DNA from: Nocardia puris
Lineage (GTDB): Bacteria; Actinomycetota; Actinomycetes; Mycobacteriales; Mycobacteriaceae
DNA length: 64,000 nt
Assembly: GCF_003315035.1 (NCBI RefSeq)
Contig: NZ_QNRE01000002.1
Span: forward strand, 620,001-684,000
Direction of reading: 5' to 3'
The notes beneath the pieces were generated by a model. It was not told the DNA's origin, did not search any database, and saw only the letters and a list, made by a program, of their open reading frames with translations. The translations under genes were made by a program, and so were the position numbers. Of this stretch, positions 25,092 through 33,646 are shown piece after piece; position 1 is the stretch's first letter, and each line of letters begins with the position of its first letter.

Positions 25092-26656
25092 CGGGTCACC
25101 CTTTCGGCGTTCGGGACGGTGGTGGCCGGAAAGACCTGCGCCGGAACGTTTTCCCGCGCGACCGCTCTACGGACGGCGGGAAGCGCGGGCGCGCCGGTGA
25201 ATTCGTACTCGGCGGGGTCCACGCGCCGCGTGCGCAGCCAGTACTGCCAGGTGAATCCCGGCCACAGGGTGCGGTTCTCACCGTGCTCGTCCAGATACCA
25301 ACTGCGGCAGCCGCCGGTGTTCCACACCGAGCCCGCCAGGTCGCGTTGCAGGGCCGCGTTGTAGCGATCCTGCGCCGAGCAACGCGGAGCCAGCGCCAGG
25401 GCACCGCGTTCCCGGACCAGGCGAATGGCCTGGATGGTGTAGTGGATCTGCGCTTCGATCATGAACACGATCGAGTTGTGGCCGAGCCCGGTGTTCGGGC
25501 CGAGCAGGAAGAACGCGTTGGGCACACCCGCGACGGTGATGCCCCGGTGCGCCTGCACGCCCTCGCGCGTCCAGCGGTCGGCCAGGTCCTCGTCGTCGCG
25601 GCCGCGCACCCGCAGATTCGTCAACGAGTCGAGCACGTGGAATCCGGTGCCGAAGATGATCGCGTCCACCTCGCGCTCGATGCCGTCGGCGGTGACGATC
25701 CCGCTCTCGGTGATGCGCTCGAGACGCGCGGTGACCAGTTCGGTTTTCGGGTCGTCGACGGCCTGGTAGTAGGTGTCGGACCCGAGCAGCCGTTTGCACC
25801 CCGCGCGGTAGTCGGGCGTGAGCGCGTCCCACAGCGCCGGGTTCGAGACCTGCCGCCGGATGTGGCGCCGCCCGGCCCATTCCACCGCCCGCAGCAGTCC
25901 GGGACGGCGCGTCATCGCGTACGCGCCGGCTTCGGCCGACCAGTAGATGCCGTTGCGCAGGGCGAAACGCAGGCCGGGCACCACGCGCAGCGCGCGCCGC
26001 ACCGGCGGCGGAAGGTCGAGGTTGCGGCGCGGTAGCACCCAGGGCGCGGTGCGCTGGTAGAGGTGCAATGCGGCGACCCGGCCGAGGATCTCCGGCACGA
26101 ATTGGACGGCGCTCGCGCCCGTCCCGATGACGGCGACGCGTTTGTCGGTCAGGTCGACGTCGTGGTCCCACCGCGCCGAATGGAAGGCCGGACCCCGGAA
26201 CCGCGCCAGCCCTTCGATGTCCGGGATGCTGGGGATGTGCAGCGCGCCGATCGCCGAGACGAGGTAGCGCGCGTCGTACTCCTGTCCGTCGGCGGTCGCG
26301 ACGTGCCAGCGGTGTCGCCCTTCGTCCCACTCCGCGCGAACGACATGCCGGCCGAACCGGATTCGCGGGCGCAGGCCGTACTCGTCGGCCACCGACTTCA
26401 GGTATTCCTGGATCTCCGGCTGCGCCGAGAACAGCTGCGTCCACGTGGTGCGCGGGGCGAACGAGTACGAATACAGGTGGGTCGGCACGTCGCACGCCGC
26501 GCCCGGGTAAGTGTTGTCGCGCCAGGTGCCGCCCACCTCGCCGGCCTTCTCCAGGAGCAGGAAGTCCTCGATGCCCGCCTCCCGCAACGCGATTCCCATG
26601 CCCAGGCCGGAGAATCCGCTGCCGATGATCACCACTTCGGTGCGCACGGAGCTCAC
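25088..26656 (-). CDS. Flavin-containing (Baeyer-Villiger-type) monooxygenase
   Basis: A 522-residue flavoprotein monooxygenase. FAD motif IIGSGFSGLGMGIALREAG, GGTWRDNTYPGAACDVPTHLYSYSF, the BVMO fingerprint-like FHSARWDHDVDLTDKRVAVIGTGASAVQFVPEI with the NADPH-binding GTGASA, and IIFGTGFHVLD. This belongs with mycobacterial MymA/EthA-type enzymes. GTG 26656 lies inside the stop of the upstream diiron gene (4-bp overlap). The substrate is unknown; the operon suggests a fatty or steroid-like compound. Confidence 0.9.
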   Translation of the reverse strand: MSSVRTEVVIIGSGFSGLGMGIALREAGIEDFLLLEKAGEVGGTWRDNTYPGAACDVPTHLYSYSFAPRTTWTQLFSAQPEIQEYLKSVADEYGLRPRIRFGRHVVRAEWDEGRHRWHVATADGQEYDARYLVSAIGALHIPSIPDIEGLARFRGPAFHSARWDHDVDLTDKRVAVIGTGASAVQFVPEILGRVAALHLYQRTAPWVLPRRNLDLPPPVRRALRVVPGLRFALRNGIYWSAEAGAYAMTRRPGLLRAVEWAGRRHIRRQVSNPALWDALTPDYRAGCKRLLGSDTYYQAVDDPKTELVTARLERITESGIVTADGIEREVDAIIFGTGFHVLDSLTNLRVRGRDDEDLADRWTREGVQAHRGITVAGVPNAFFLLGPNTGLGHNSIVFMIEAQIHYTIQAIRLVRERGALALAPRCSAQDRYNAALQRDLAGSVWNTGGCRSWYLDEHGENRTLWPGFTWQYWLRTRRVDPAEYEFTGAPALPAVRRAVARENVPAQVFPATTVPNAERVTR

Positions 26657-27654
26657 GAGCGTGCCGCCTTCCGGCCGAACAGGTCGTCGAGGATGTCGTC
26701 GGGCACCGCCCGCGAGGCCCGCGCCAGGCGCCGGGTGACCACGCCGTCCAGGAACCCCGCCTCGTGGCAGAAACGCAGCAGCGGCTCGGCGGCGAACGTC
26801 GCGTTGGCGCGGTAGTTCGGCGAGGTCATCATGGCGAGAAAGCCGCGCCACGGGCTGATGCCGACGCTGCGGTAGACGTTCGGGTTGATCAGCACCGGGT
26901 AGACGCCGGTGATCATCACGCCGAACACCATGCGGTGCAAGGCATTCGAGAGCTTCCCGCGGGCCTCGATGGCGCGCACCATCTCCTCGCGCGCGTAGGT
27001 GATGTGCCTGGCCTCCTCGAGTACGTGGATCTTCATGAGCTGGCGCAGATGCGGTTGCAGTTCGGGATCGTTCATCGCCTCACGTTGCAGCCGGTCCAGG
27101 AGTTCCTCGATCAGCAGGGTGCCCGCGTAGGAGGACGGGCCGATCGGGATCAGCCCGGCCAGGCGCAGCGCGGTGCGCGTCCACCGGGGCTGCACGTACG
27201 GCCGCACGCCGGTGAGGTTCACCAGGCGACTGAACATGGTGGAATGCCTTGTCTCCTCGCCGATCTCGGCGAGCGCGTAGCGGGTGTGGTCGTCGGACGG
27301 GTCGCCCGACTCCAGCACCGAGCGCCACAGCACCAGGCTCAGCCCGGCCTCGGCGTAGATGCCGAAGCTGAGCACGCTCACGGCCTCGTGTTTGCCCAGT
27401 TCGTCGCGCTGCTCCTGGGTGAGCCGGTCCCACAGCGCCGTCCCGTACAGCGATTGTCGGTGCTCGGGCATCCACTTGCGGTGCGGGTCGGGCGGGGCCG
27501 ACCAGTCGATGTCGAGTTCGCCGTCGTAGGCGCGTTCGGCGGTGGAGCGCAGCAGGCGCTGCGCGGTCTTCTGCCGATCGCCGACGGTGCGGCGGCGGGC
27601 GGTCGAGGCGCCCGCGGTGGTGACGATCGGAGGGGTGCTCGCGTCGAGGGTCAT
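26653..27654 (-). CDS. AurF-like diiron oxygenase, all metal ligands present
   Basis: A 333-residue protein of the AurF/diiron oxygenase family. The seven family ligands can be placed: Glu102 (GIYAEAG), Glu134 and His137 (GEETRHSTMF), Glu183 or 184 (LLIEELLDR), His210, Glu214 and His217 (KIHVLEEARHITY). Members carry out N-oxygenation or other O2-dependent oxidations. It is soluble. The next gene upstream is a diverged copy lacking most ligands. An electron donor could be the reductase at 23175. ATG 27654; 30 bp separate it from the paralogue. Confidence 0.87.
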   Translation of the reverse strand: MTLDASTPPIVTTAGASTARRRTVGDRQKTAQRLLRSTAERAYDGELDIDWSAPPDPHRKWMPEHRQSLYGTALWDRLTQEQRDELGKHEAVSVLSFGIYAEAGLSLVLWRSVLESGDPSDDHTRYALAEIGEETRHSTMFSRLVNLTGVRPYVQPRWTRTALRLAGLIPIGPSSYAGTLLIEELLDRLQREAMNDPELQPHLRQLMKIHVLEEARHITYAREEMVRAIEARGKLSNALHRMVFGVMITGVYPVLINPNVYRSVGISPWRGFLAMMTSPNYRANATFAAEPLLRFCHEAGFLDGVVTRRLARASRAVPDDILDDLFGRKAARS

Positions 27655-27684
27655 GCCGGTCCTTCTTCCTTCGGGTGCGCCGGG

Positions 27685-28650
27685 CTACCGCAGGCCGCCG
27701 AGGCGCAGAATGGTCGCCGCCACCGGGCCGCGCAGAATGCCTTGCGCCGTGGCGAATTCGCGGAACGAGGCGGTGGCGCGGCGCGCGTTGCGCCGATACG
27801 CCGGGCCGGTGAGCGCGGCCACCACCGCGATCCCCGGCGACACCCCGGCGTCGCGATACGCACGGGGTTCGATCGCCGCCGCGTACAGCGACGCGGTGAT
27901 CGCCGCCGCGAGCCACCGGTGCAGCGCGTTGGCGGCCGGTCCGCGCGCACGCACCGCGGCCACCAGTTCCTCGCGCGTCAGTTCCACGTGGCGGGCCGCC
28001 CCGGGCGCGGTCAGTATCGACACCTGCCGCAGGTGCGGCGGCGCGCCGGGATGGCCGGCCACGTCGCGCAGGACGGCCGCGACCATCTCCTCCAGCAGCA
28101 GCCGGAACGCGAGACCGGCCGGCCCGGTCGGAGTGAGCAGGACGAATTTGGCCAGCACCCGCAGCGGCGGCGAGAGCGGATACGGCGCGACACCGGATTT
28201 CGCGACGAGCCTGCTGAACATGGTGGTGCGGCGTGCCTCGTCGTTGATCGCCGAGAGCAGGAACCGGCTGCGGTCGTCGACCGGGCTGTCGCCCTCGATG
28301 AGATCGCGGAAGTCGAGCATCCCGACGACGGACTGCGCGTGGATGCCCGCCGTGAGCAGCGCGACCAGTTCCCGCTTGGCGAGTTCGGCCCGCTGCTCCT
28401 CGCCGAGCCACCGCCACAGCCAGGTTCCGTGCAGCGAAATCCACTGCGCGGGAAGCCATTCCGCGTCCGGCACCACCGGTGCGTCCCAGTCGATGTCGAG
28501 ATCCGGATCGTAGGCCTGTTCCGAGGCCGCGAACAGCAGCCGCGTCGCGGTGGCGCCATCGGCGATCCCGCGCCGATGGCGGACGGGGCCGCCCGACGCG
28601 GTGGTCGCGGGCCGGAACTCGTGGTCGCCGTAGGACTTCGTTGTCCCCAT
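27685..28650 (-). CDS. AurF-like diiron paralogue with lost metal ligands (likely pseudoenzyme)
   Basis: A 321-residue paralogue of the following gene with the same overall order of segments (LDIDWDAP, WLGEEQRAELAKRE, TTMFSRLV, LLLEEMV, TREELV). At the ligand positions it has Gln106 for Glu102, Glu138 kept, Arg141 for His137, Glu187/188 kept, Thr214 for His210, Ala218 for Glu214 and His221 kept. Four of seven ligands are gone, so it should not bind a diiron centre. The frame is intact and codon use is normal, so it may serve as a partner or regulatory subunit. First gene of the operon. Confidence 0.85.
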   Translation of the reverse strand: MGTTKSYGDHEFRPATTASGGPVRHRRGIADGATATRLLFAASEQAYDPDLDIDWDAPVVPDAEWLPAQWISLHGTWLWRWLGEEQRAELAKRELVALLTAGIHAQSVVGMLDFRDLIEGDSPVDDRSRFLLSAINDEARRTTMFSRLVAKSGVAPYPLSPPLRVLAKFVLLTPTGPAGLAFRLLLEEMVAAVLRDVAGHPGAPPHLRQVSILTAPGAARHVELTREELVAAVRARGPAANALHRWLAAAITASLYAAAIEPRAYRDAGVSPGIAVVAALTGPAYRRNARRATASFREFATAQGILRGPVAATILRLGGLR

Positions 28651-28683
28651 GGCATTCCTCCGATCGCCGAAGCGAGGTCAGAG

Positions 28684-28708
28684 ACAACCGGTACCTAGTA
28701 CTGGTTGT
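28684..28708. promoter_or_regulatory. Inverted repeat, candidate TetR operator
   Basis: Arms ACAACCGGTAC and GTACTGGTTGT separated by CTA: 10 of 11 positions pair. It lies between the divergent diiron operon (start 28650) and the DUF4873 gene (start 28794), centred 46 nt upstream of the operon. Size and symmetry fit a TetR-family site, and a tetR gene lies 430 bp away. Confidence 0.6.
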
Positions 28709-28793
28709 TCGATGTATATTCGAGTGTGTCCCAGACACGAAGGCGTGTCAACGCGATCGGGGCGTCGATTTCCGAACGAGGAAGGCGGACACC

Positions 28794-29159
28794 ATGACCA
28801 GCGCCGTTCCCCACAGCCCGCACGACGACGCCGACTACCTCGGCGAGGCCACCCTGGTGATCGGCGGGCGCGAGTTCGCCGTCCGCGTGGAATTCCGCGG
28901 GTACGTGGAACCGATCGACGGGATCTACCGGTGGATCGGGCGGGTCCGCCCGCACGACGCGCTCACCGAACTCCTCGGTGACGAGCCGCGCACACCCGTG
29001 ACCATCCGCACCGCGCACAGCGCGCGCGATGCGGTCATCGGCGATCCCGACCCGTGGGGGCGCTACCGGATCGCCGGGAAGAGCACGCCGCCGTTCCACG
29101 TCCCGACCGAGCTGAGCGAGGTCGAGGGCGGCGGTCAGGCCTCCGGCGGAACCGACTGA
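28794..29159 (+). CDS. DUF4873 protein
   Basis: A 121-residue protein whose core YLGEATLVIGGREFAVRVEFRGYVEPIDGIYRWIGRVRP matches DUF4873, a beta-rich domain found in actinobacteria alone or fused to flavin monooxygenases. Being divergent from an operon that contains such a monooxygenase supports a shared role. ATG 28794 follows a GAAGGCGG site. The last 25 bp overlap the end of the convergent tetR gene. Confidence 0.82.
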   Translation: MTSAVPHSPHDDADYLGEATLVIGGREFAVRVEFRGYVEPIDGIYRWIGRVRPHDALTELLGDEPRTPVTIRTAHSARDAVIGDPDPWGRYRIAGKSTPPFHVPTELSEVEGGGQASGGTD

Positions 29160-29863
29160 GACGGTAGCGTCAGCACGTCGTCCGGAGCGAGCGCGACGCC
29201 GCGCGACGCGGCGGTGGCCGACAGCGCACCCCACACGAAGGTCACCAATTGCCCGACCAGTTCGTCCTTTTCGATGGTCGGCGAGTTCAACCAGCGCAGC
29301 ACCGCGAGTCCGACCGCGCCCAGTACCGCGTCGACGAAGTACTCGATATCGCGCACATCGCCACCGCGCCCGCCCAGCACCGCGCCGACGAGCGCGGCCA
29401 TGGCGTCGGACAGCGGGCGGCCGGACTCGAGCAGCACCATGGGCGAGCGGCCCGACGCCACCTGGGAGCCGACGATGAAGCGGAACAGGTTGGGCCGTTC
29501 GTCCACCAGATCCACGTAGGCGTGCAATCCGGCGGTGACGGCGCCGAGCACGGTGCCCGTGAGCGCGAAATGCGGCGTGAGCCGCTGCACGACGAGTTCC
29601 TGGACCCGCTCGGTCACGGCGGCGAACAGTTCGTCCTTGTCACCGAAGAACCGGTACAGCTTGGGCCGGGGAATGCCCGCGGTCTTGATGATCTCCTCGA
29701 TGGAGAGGTCCGGGCCGTACTCGTCGATGGCGCGCAGGGTCGCCTCGATCAGCTCCACGCGGACGGCGGCGCGATGCTCCCGCCACCGATCGGCGCGAGC
29801 ATCGCCCTTGAGGACCGGCAGGTGCCGCCGGTCCGCCGCCGCCTTGCGCACCACGTGGCCCAT
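29135..29863 (-). CDS. TetR-family regulator, probable repressor of the diiron operon
   Basis: A 242-residue TetR protein. The helix-turn-helix is at residues 35-80: VELIEATLRAIDEYGPDLSIEEIIKTAGIPRPKLYRFFGDKDELFAAV. The ligand domain follows and is helical. An N-terminal extension of about 30 polar residues precedes the HTH, so the true start may be internal, although no better ribosome site was seen. It ends within the 3' end of the DUF4873 gene on the other strand. It is the likely reader of the palindrome at 28684. Confidence 0.85.
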   Translation of the reverse strand: MGHVVRKAAADRRHLPVLKGDARADRWREHRAAVRVELIEATLRAIDEYGPDLSIEEIIKTAGIPRPKLYRFFGDKDELFAAVTERVQELVVQRLTPHFALTGTVLGAVTAGLHAYVDLVDERPNLFRFIVGSQVASGRSPMVLLESGRPLSDAMAALVGAVLGGRGGDVRDIEYFVDAVLGAVGLAVLRWLNSPTIEKDELVGQLVTFVWGALSATAASRGVALAPDDVLTLPSQSVPPEA

Positions 29864-29906
29864 CGTAGTTCACGGCACCCGCGTGACCACGGGGTTCGCG
29901 ACGGGC

Positions 29907-30380
29907 TCAGTACACGCGGAACGTGGTGGTGCTCGGCGCGTGCGGGAGGTCGGTGGTCAGCGTGAACGTGACATTGCCCGCGCCGGTCACGAGGCGGACA
30001 TTGCCGAGCTGCGGGCGGATCCAGAAGAACGGGGTGCCGTTGCCCGCGCCGAGGAACACCGAGCCCGAACCCCTGGCGCCGGTGTCGTGGTTGTGCCAGT
30101 GGACGGTGGCGGTGACCGAACACCACGGGGCCGGGACGCCGAGCACCTTCAGCCAGCCCTGCACCTGGAGGTCGACGGTGCCCGCGACGTCGCCGTCCGG
30201 GTACACGTTGCCGATGGCCCACACGTCGCCCGCGCAGCCGAGACCGTGCGCGGCGGTCGTGGCGAGCGGCAGCTCGACGGGGATGTAGTTCGACGCCGAC
30301 GCGGGGGCGCTCGCGCCGATCACGGCGGCCACGGCCACGGCGGTCGCGGCGAACGCTCGGCTTGCCTTCACGGGTGACAC
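29907..30380 (-). CDS. Secreted protein of unknown function, 157 aa
   Basis: An exported protein: signal peptide KASRAFAATAVAVAAVIGASAPASA, then a beta-rich mature part (NYIPVELPLATTAAHGLGCAGDVWAIGNVYPDGDVAGTVDLQVQGWLKV...). Two cysteines (GLGCAGD, PWCSVT) could pair. No family recognised, but such small secreted beta proteins are common in Nocardia. GTG 30380 is chosen because AAGGAG lies exactly 7 nt upstream; GTG 30371 would be 16 nt away. Confidence 0.75.
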   Translation of the reverse strand: MSPVKASRAFAATAVAVAAVIGASAPASASNYIPVELPLATTAAHGLGCAGDVWAIGNVYPDGDVAGTVDLQVQGWLKVLGVPAPWCSVTATVHWHNHDTGARGSGSVFLGAGNGTPFFWIRPQLGNVRLVTGAGNVTFTLTTDLPHAPSTTTFRVY

Positions 30381-30812
30381 AGCGGAACTCCTTCGTCGAA
30401 CGGATGGGCACGAACTCGCGCGGCGACCCGAGATCGCGACCGAAGCGCTCTCCCCTACCATCGCGCATTTCGTTTGCCGTGCTACATACCGCGCCGGACG
30501 CCGAGGAGATCACCGCTCGGGCGGGAACTTCCGGAGCGCCTTGCGGGCGGTCGCGCGGGTGTAGCGGTCGGCGGCGGCGGTGAAGGGTTCGATCAGGGCG
30601 CGGGTGCCGGGCCATCCGCGAAAATGGCTACCTTTCACCACAATTGGTGCCGAAGCGCGGACCGCGCCGGACGGCCGGTCGCCATCGGCCTCCGACGACC
30701 CCGGGAGGTGCGACTCGGCGAACGTGCCCGTCCTGGGTGACGAAGTCCCGGCAAACGGAACCGCCGGCCAACACAACATCCGTGGCTGCCCGGCGGTTCG
30801 GTGCGGCGCGGA
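30381..30812. other. Intergenic stretch with one coding-like remnant
   Basis: No full gene. Apart from the short frame at 30510-30641, third-position base use looks random, and no repeats or hairpins stand out. Confidence 0.4.
30510..30641 (-). CDS. Possible 43-aa protein or gene remnant
   Basis: A short frame (GTG GTG start) giving VVKGSHFRGWPGTRALIEPFTAAADRYTRATARKALRKFPPER. Third codon positions are almost all G or C and the peptide is amphipathic and basic, as in real coding DNA of this genome, but no ribosome site is visible. It may be the tail of a lost gene. Not recognised. Confidence 0.3.
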   Translation of the reverse strand: MVKGSHFRGWPGTRALIEPFTAAADRYTRATARKALRKFPPER

Positions 30813-31283
30813 TCAGGCGGGGCCCGCTTCCTTCTCCGCGAGTTCGGCGAGCCGGTCCAGCGACGCGGTGAGCTTGTCGGCGGTGGTGGCGCGGGCGCGC
30901 ACCTGGCGCTTCTCGTCGTGCAGCTCGGTCCAGTCGTAGGTGTGGGTGACCCGGGTCAGCGTGTCGCCCACCGGTTCCAGCTCCCACCGCCACAGGTGGC
31001 CGGGCGGCTGCTTGCCCGGCTCCGCGGGCCGCCACGCGATGCGGCGGCCCTCGGTGAACTCGACGATGTGGTTCTCGCGGACCGCGCCGACGGTGAGCGT
31101 GGTGCGGAAGATCTCGCCCACCGCGCGCACCCGCTGACCGGGCGCGGATTCGGCCAGGTTGTCGTTGCCGTCCCAGCGCGGCTGCTGGGCCGGGTCGGCG
31201 ATGAGTTCGAAGAGGTCGGCCGCGCTCGCGGCGATGTCACGGCTGGCGCTGACGATACGGGGCACATCGGTCTGATCGGTCAC
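30813..31283 (-). CDS. SRPBCC-family (polyketide cyclase/START-like) protein
   Basis: A 156-residue SRPBCC protein: VSASRDIAASAADLFELIADPAQQPRWDGNDNLAE is the N-terminal helix-grip strand and helix, and WELEPVGDTLTRVTHTYDWTELHDEK the late strands; the C-terminal helix is KLTASLDRLAELAEKE. These proteins hold a hydrophobic ligand in a deep pocket. GTG 31283 gives the expected family N-terminus; no strong ribosome site is seen. Confidence 0.85.
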   Translation of the reverse strand: MTDQTDVPRIVSASRDIAASAADLFELIADPAQQPRWDGNDNLAESAPGQRVRAVGEIFRTTLTVGAVRENHIVEFTEGRRIAWRPAEPGKQPPGHLWRWELEPVGDTLTRVTHTYDWTELHDEKRQVRARATTADKLTASLDRLAELAEKEAGPA

Positions 31284-31343
31284 GTTCGGGATCGAACCAG
31301 CACCGCCGCGCGCGCACAATGGTTCGGCTCAGCGCACGCCGAA

Positions 31344-33569
31344 TCACGGCGCGTCGGCGTCCAGCGCCGCGGCGAGGCGGTCGGCGTCGACCCCGAACCC
31401 GGCGAGCCGGTTCAGCGGAATGGAGGCGATCATCCGCATCATGTCCACGCCGAGCGCGGAGCCGCCGCCGAAGCCCCCGGCCATCCCGCCGAACACCTCG
31501 GCCAGCGCGGCGGCGGTCGCCGGCTCGGCCAGCGCCTCGCCGAGCGTGGACTCCAGTGTGATCGGGACCCGCACTTGGTCACCCGCGACGTCGACCTCGC
31601 CCGACACCCGCAGATCGCGGCTGGACGCGCCCACCCATACCCGGTACGTGCCGGGTTCGAGCACCCACCGGTCGACGCGAGTGTCCCAGTACGCCAGATC
31701 GTCCCGGGCGAGCAGGATCGAAACATCCTCGCTCGCACCGGGTTCCAGCTCGGCCGTGACCGCGAAACCGGTGAGCTCGCGCACCGGCCGCGCCACCGCC
31801 GAGCCGGGCAGCCCCGAATACACCTGCACCACTTCGCGTCCCGCGCGGTCGCCGGTATTGGTGACGGTGACGCGGACGCGGATGCCGTACTCGCCCGCGT
31901 CGAGCGCGAGGCCGTCGTAGGCGAACGTGGTGTAGGACAGCCCGTGCCCGAACGGGAAGCACACCGTCATGGCGCGGTGGTCGTACCAGCGGTATCCGAC
32001 GAACAGTCCCTCGCCGTAGCGCACGTGCGAGTGCTCGCCCGGAAAGTTCTGGTACGCGGGCACATCCGCCAGCGCCATCGGCACCGTCTCCGCCAGCCGG
32101 GCCGAGGGATTCACCACGCCGAACAGCACATCCGCCAGCGCGCCACCGCCCGCCTGACCGACCAGACCGCCGTCCAGGATCGCGGCCGCCGCGCGGGCCA
32201 CCGGCGCCAGCCGCACCACACCGCCATGCGCGAGCACCACCACCGTCTCGGGCCGCACCTGCGCCACCTCGGTGAGCAGGTCGAGTTGGCCGGCGGGCAG
32301 CTCGATGTCGTCGCGGTCGAAGCCCTCGGACTCCTGCGCGGCGGCCACGCCCAGGAACAGCACGGCCACGTCGGCCGCGCGCGCCGCCGCCACGGCTTCG
32401 GCGCGCAGCGCGCCGGAATCCGTTCCGTCGGTGGTGAATCCGCGGCTGTAGGTCACGGGCGTCGTCCCGGCGAGCGCGCGGATCTCGTCGAGGGGGATGT
32501 CGAGGCGGGTCGGGTTGACATGGGAGCTGCCGCCGCCCTGATAGCGCGGCTCGGCCGCGAACTCCCCGATCACCGCCAGCGACCGGCCCGGCGCGAGTGG
32601 CAGCACACCGTTCTCGTTCTGCAACAGCACCACGCAGCGCCCCGCCACCTCGCGCGCCAGTCGGTGGTGCGCGTCGACGGTGTCACCGTCCTCGGCGAGC
32701 GCGCGGCCCGCCTCGGCCCGCGCCGCCAGCCGCGCGACGTTCTCCGCCGCGCGGTCCACCGCCGACACGTCGAGCGTGCCCGCCGCCACCGCCGCCACCA
32801 CCTGCGCGTCGGAAGCGCCGTTGCCGCCGGGCATTTCGAGATCGAGGCCGGCGGCCACGGAGGCGGGCCGGTCGGCGACCGCGCCCCAGTCCGACACCAC
32901 CACACCGTCGAATCCCCACTCGCCGCGCAGCACGTCGGTGAGCAGCCAGCGGTTCTGCGCGGCGTGCACACCATTGATCCGGTTGTAGGAGCACATCACC
33001 GTCCACGGGCGCGCGGTGCGCACGATGTGGGCGAACGCGCGCAGGTAGATCTCGCGCAGCGGGCGCGGGTCGACGTCCGAACTCATGCGCATCCGGTCGT
33101 ATTCGGCGTTATTGGCGGCGAAGTGCTTCAGCGACGCTCCGACGCCGGCGCCCTGCACCCCCGTCACCCAGGCCGCGCCGAGCGCGCCGGTCAGGTGCGG
33201 GTCCTCCGAGTAGTACTCGAAGTTGCGGCCGCCGCGCGGGTCCCGCTTGATATTGATGCCCGGCCCGAGCAGCACATCGACCCCGAGGCCGCGCGCCTCC
33301 CGCCCCAGCGCCGCGCCCACCCTGGCCACCAGGTCGCGGTCCCAGCTCTGCCCGAGCCCCACGGCGGGCGGGAAGCAGGTGGCGGGCAGGCTCTGCGCCA
33401 GTCCGAGGTGGTCGGTCGCGCCGGCCTGCCTGCGCACGCCGTGCGGGCCGTCGGTCATGGTCACCGAGCCGACGGGGCCGATCGCCTTCGTCGTCCAGAA
33501 ATCCGCTCCGCTGCCGAGCGCGGCACGGTCTTCCACGGACAGGTCGGACAGATCGGACTTGCTCGTCAT
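31344..33569 (-). CDS. Glycoside hydrolase family 3 (beta-glucosidase-like)
   Basis: A 741-residue GH3 enzyme with no signal peptide. Domain 1 (about 1-290) has MTDGPHGVRRQ, GPGINIKRDPRGGRNFEYYSEDPHLTG, LKHFAANNAEYDRMRMSSDVDPRPLREIYL and the nucleophile Asp in GVVVSDWGAV. Domain 2 (about 320-560) has LLQNENGVLPL and the acid/base region around EGFDRDDIELP. A fibronectin-III-like domain closes the protein (GYRWYDHRAMTVCFPFGHGLSYTTFAY onward). It should cleave short beta-glucosides in the cytoplasm. GAGGAG precedes ATG 33569. The MFS gene lies 77 bp upstream on the same strand and could import the substrate. Confidence 0.92.
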   Translation of the reverse strand: MTSKSDLSDLSVEDRAALGSGADFWTTKAIGPVGSVTMTDGPHGVRRQAGATDHLGLAQSLPATCFPPAVGLGQSWDRDLVARVGAALGREARGLGVDVLLGPGINIKRDPRGGRNFEYYSEDPHLTGALGAAWVTGVQGAGVGASLKHFAANNAEYDRMRMSSDVDPRPLREIYLRAFAHIVRTARPWTVMCSYNRINGVHAAQNRWLLTDVLRGEWGFDGVVVSDWGAVADRPASVAAGLDLEMPGGNGASDAQVVAAVAAGTLDVSAVDRAAENVARLAARAEAGRALAEDGDTVDAHHRLAREVAGRCVVLLQNENGVLPLAPGRSLAVIGEFAAEPRYQGGGSSHVNPTRLDIPLDEIRALAGTTPVTYSRGFTTDGTDSGALRAEAVAAARAADVAVLFLGVAAAQESEGFDRDDIELPAGQLDLLTEVAQVRPETVVVLAHGGVVRLAPVARAAAAILDGGLVGQAGGGALADVLFGVVNPSARLAETVPMALADVPAYQNFPGEHSHVRYGEGLFVGYRWYDHRAMTVCFPFGHGLSYTTFAYDGLALDAGEYGIRVRVTVTNTGDRAGREVVQVYSGLPGSAVARPVRELTGFAVTAELEPGASEDVSILLARDDLAYWDTRVDRWVLEPGTYRVWVGASSRDLRVSGEVDVAGDQVRVPITLESTLGEALAEPATAAALAEVFGGMAGGFGGGSALGVDMMRMIASIPLNRLAGFGVDADRLAAALDADAP

Positions 33570-33646
33570 CGAGGCTCCTCGGATCGGCGGCTGTTCCGCG
33601 ATCCAGTATGGCCGCGCCCGCACGGCCCGAGCGTGATCTCCCCGGT

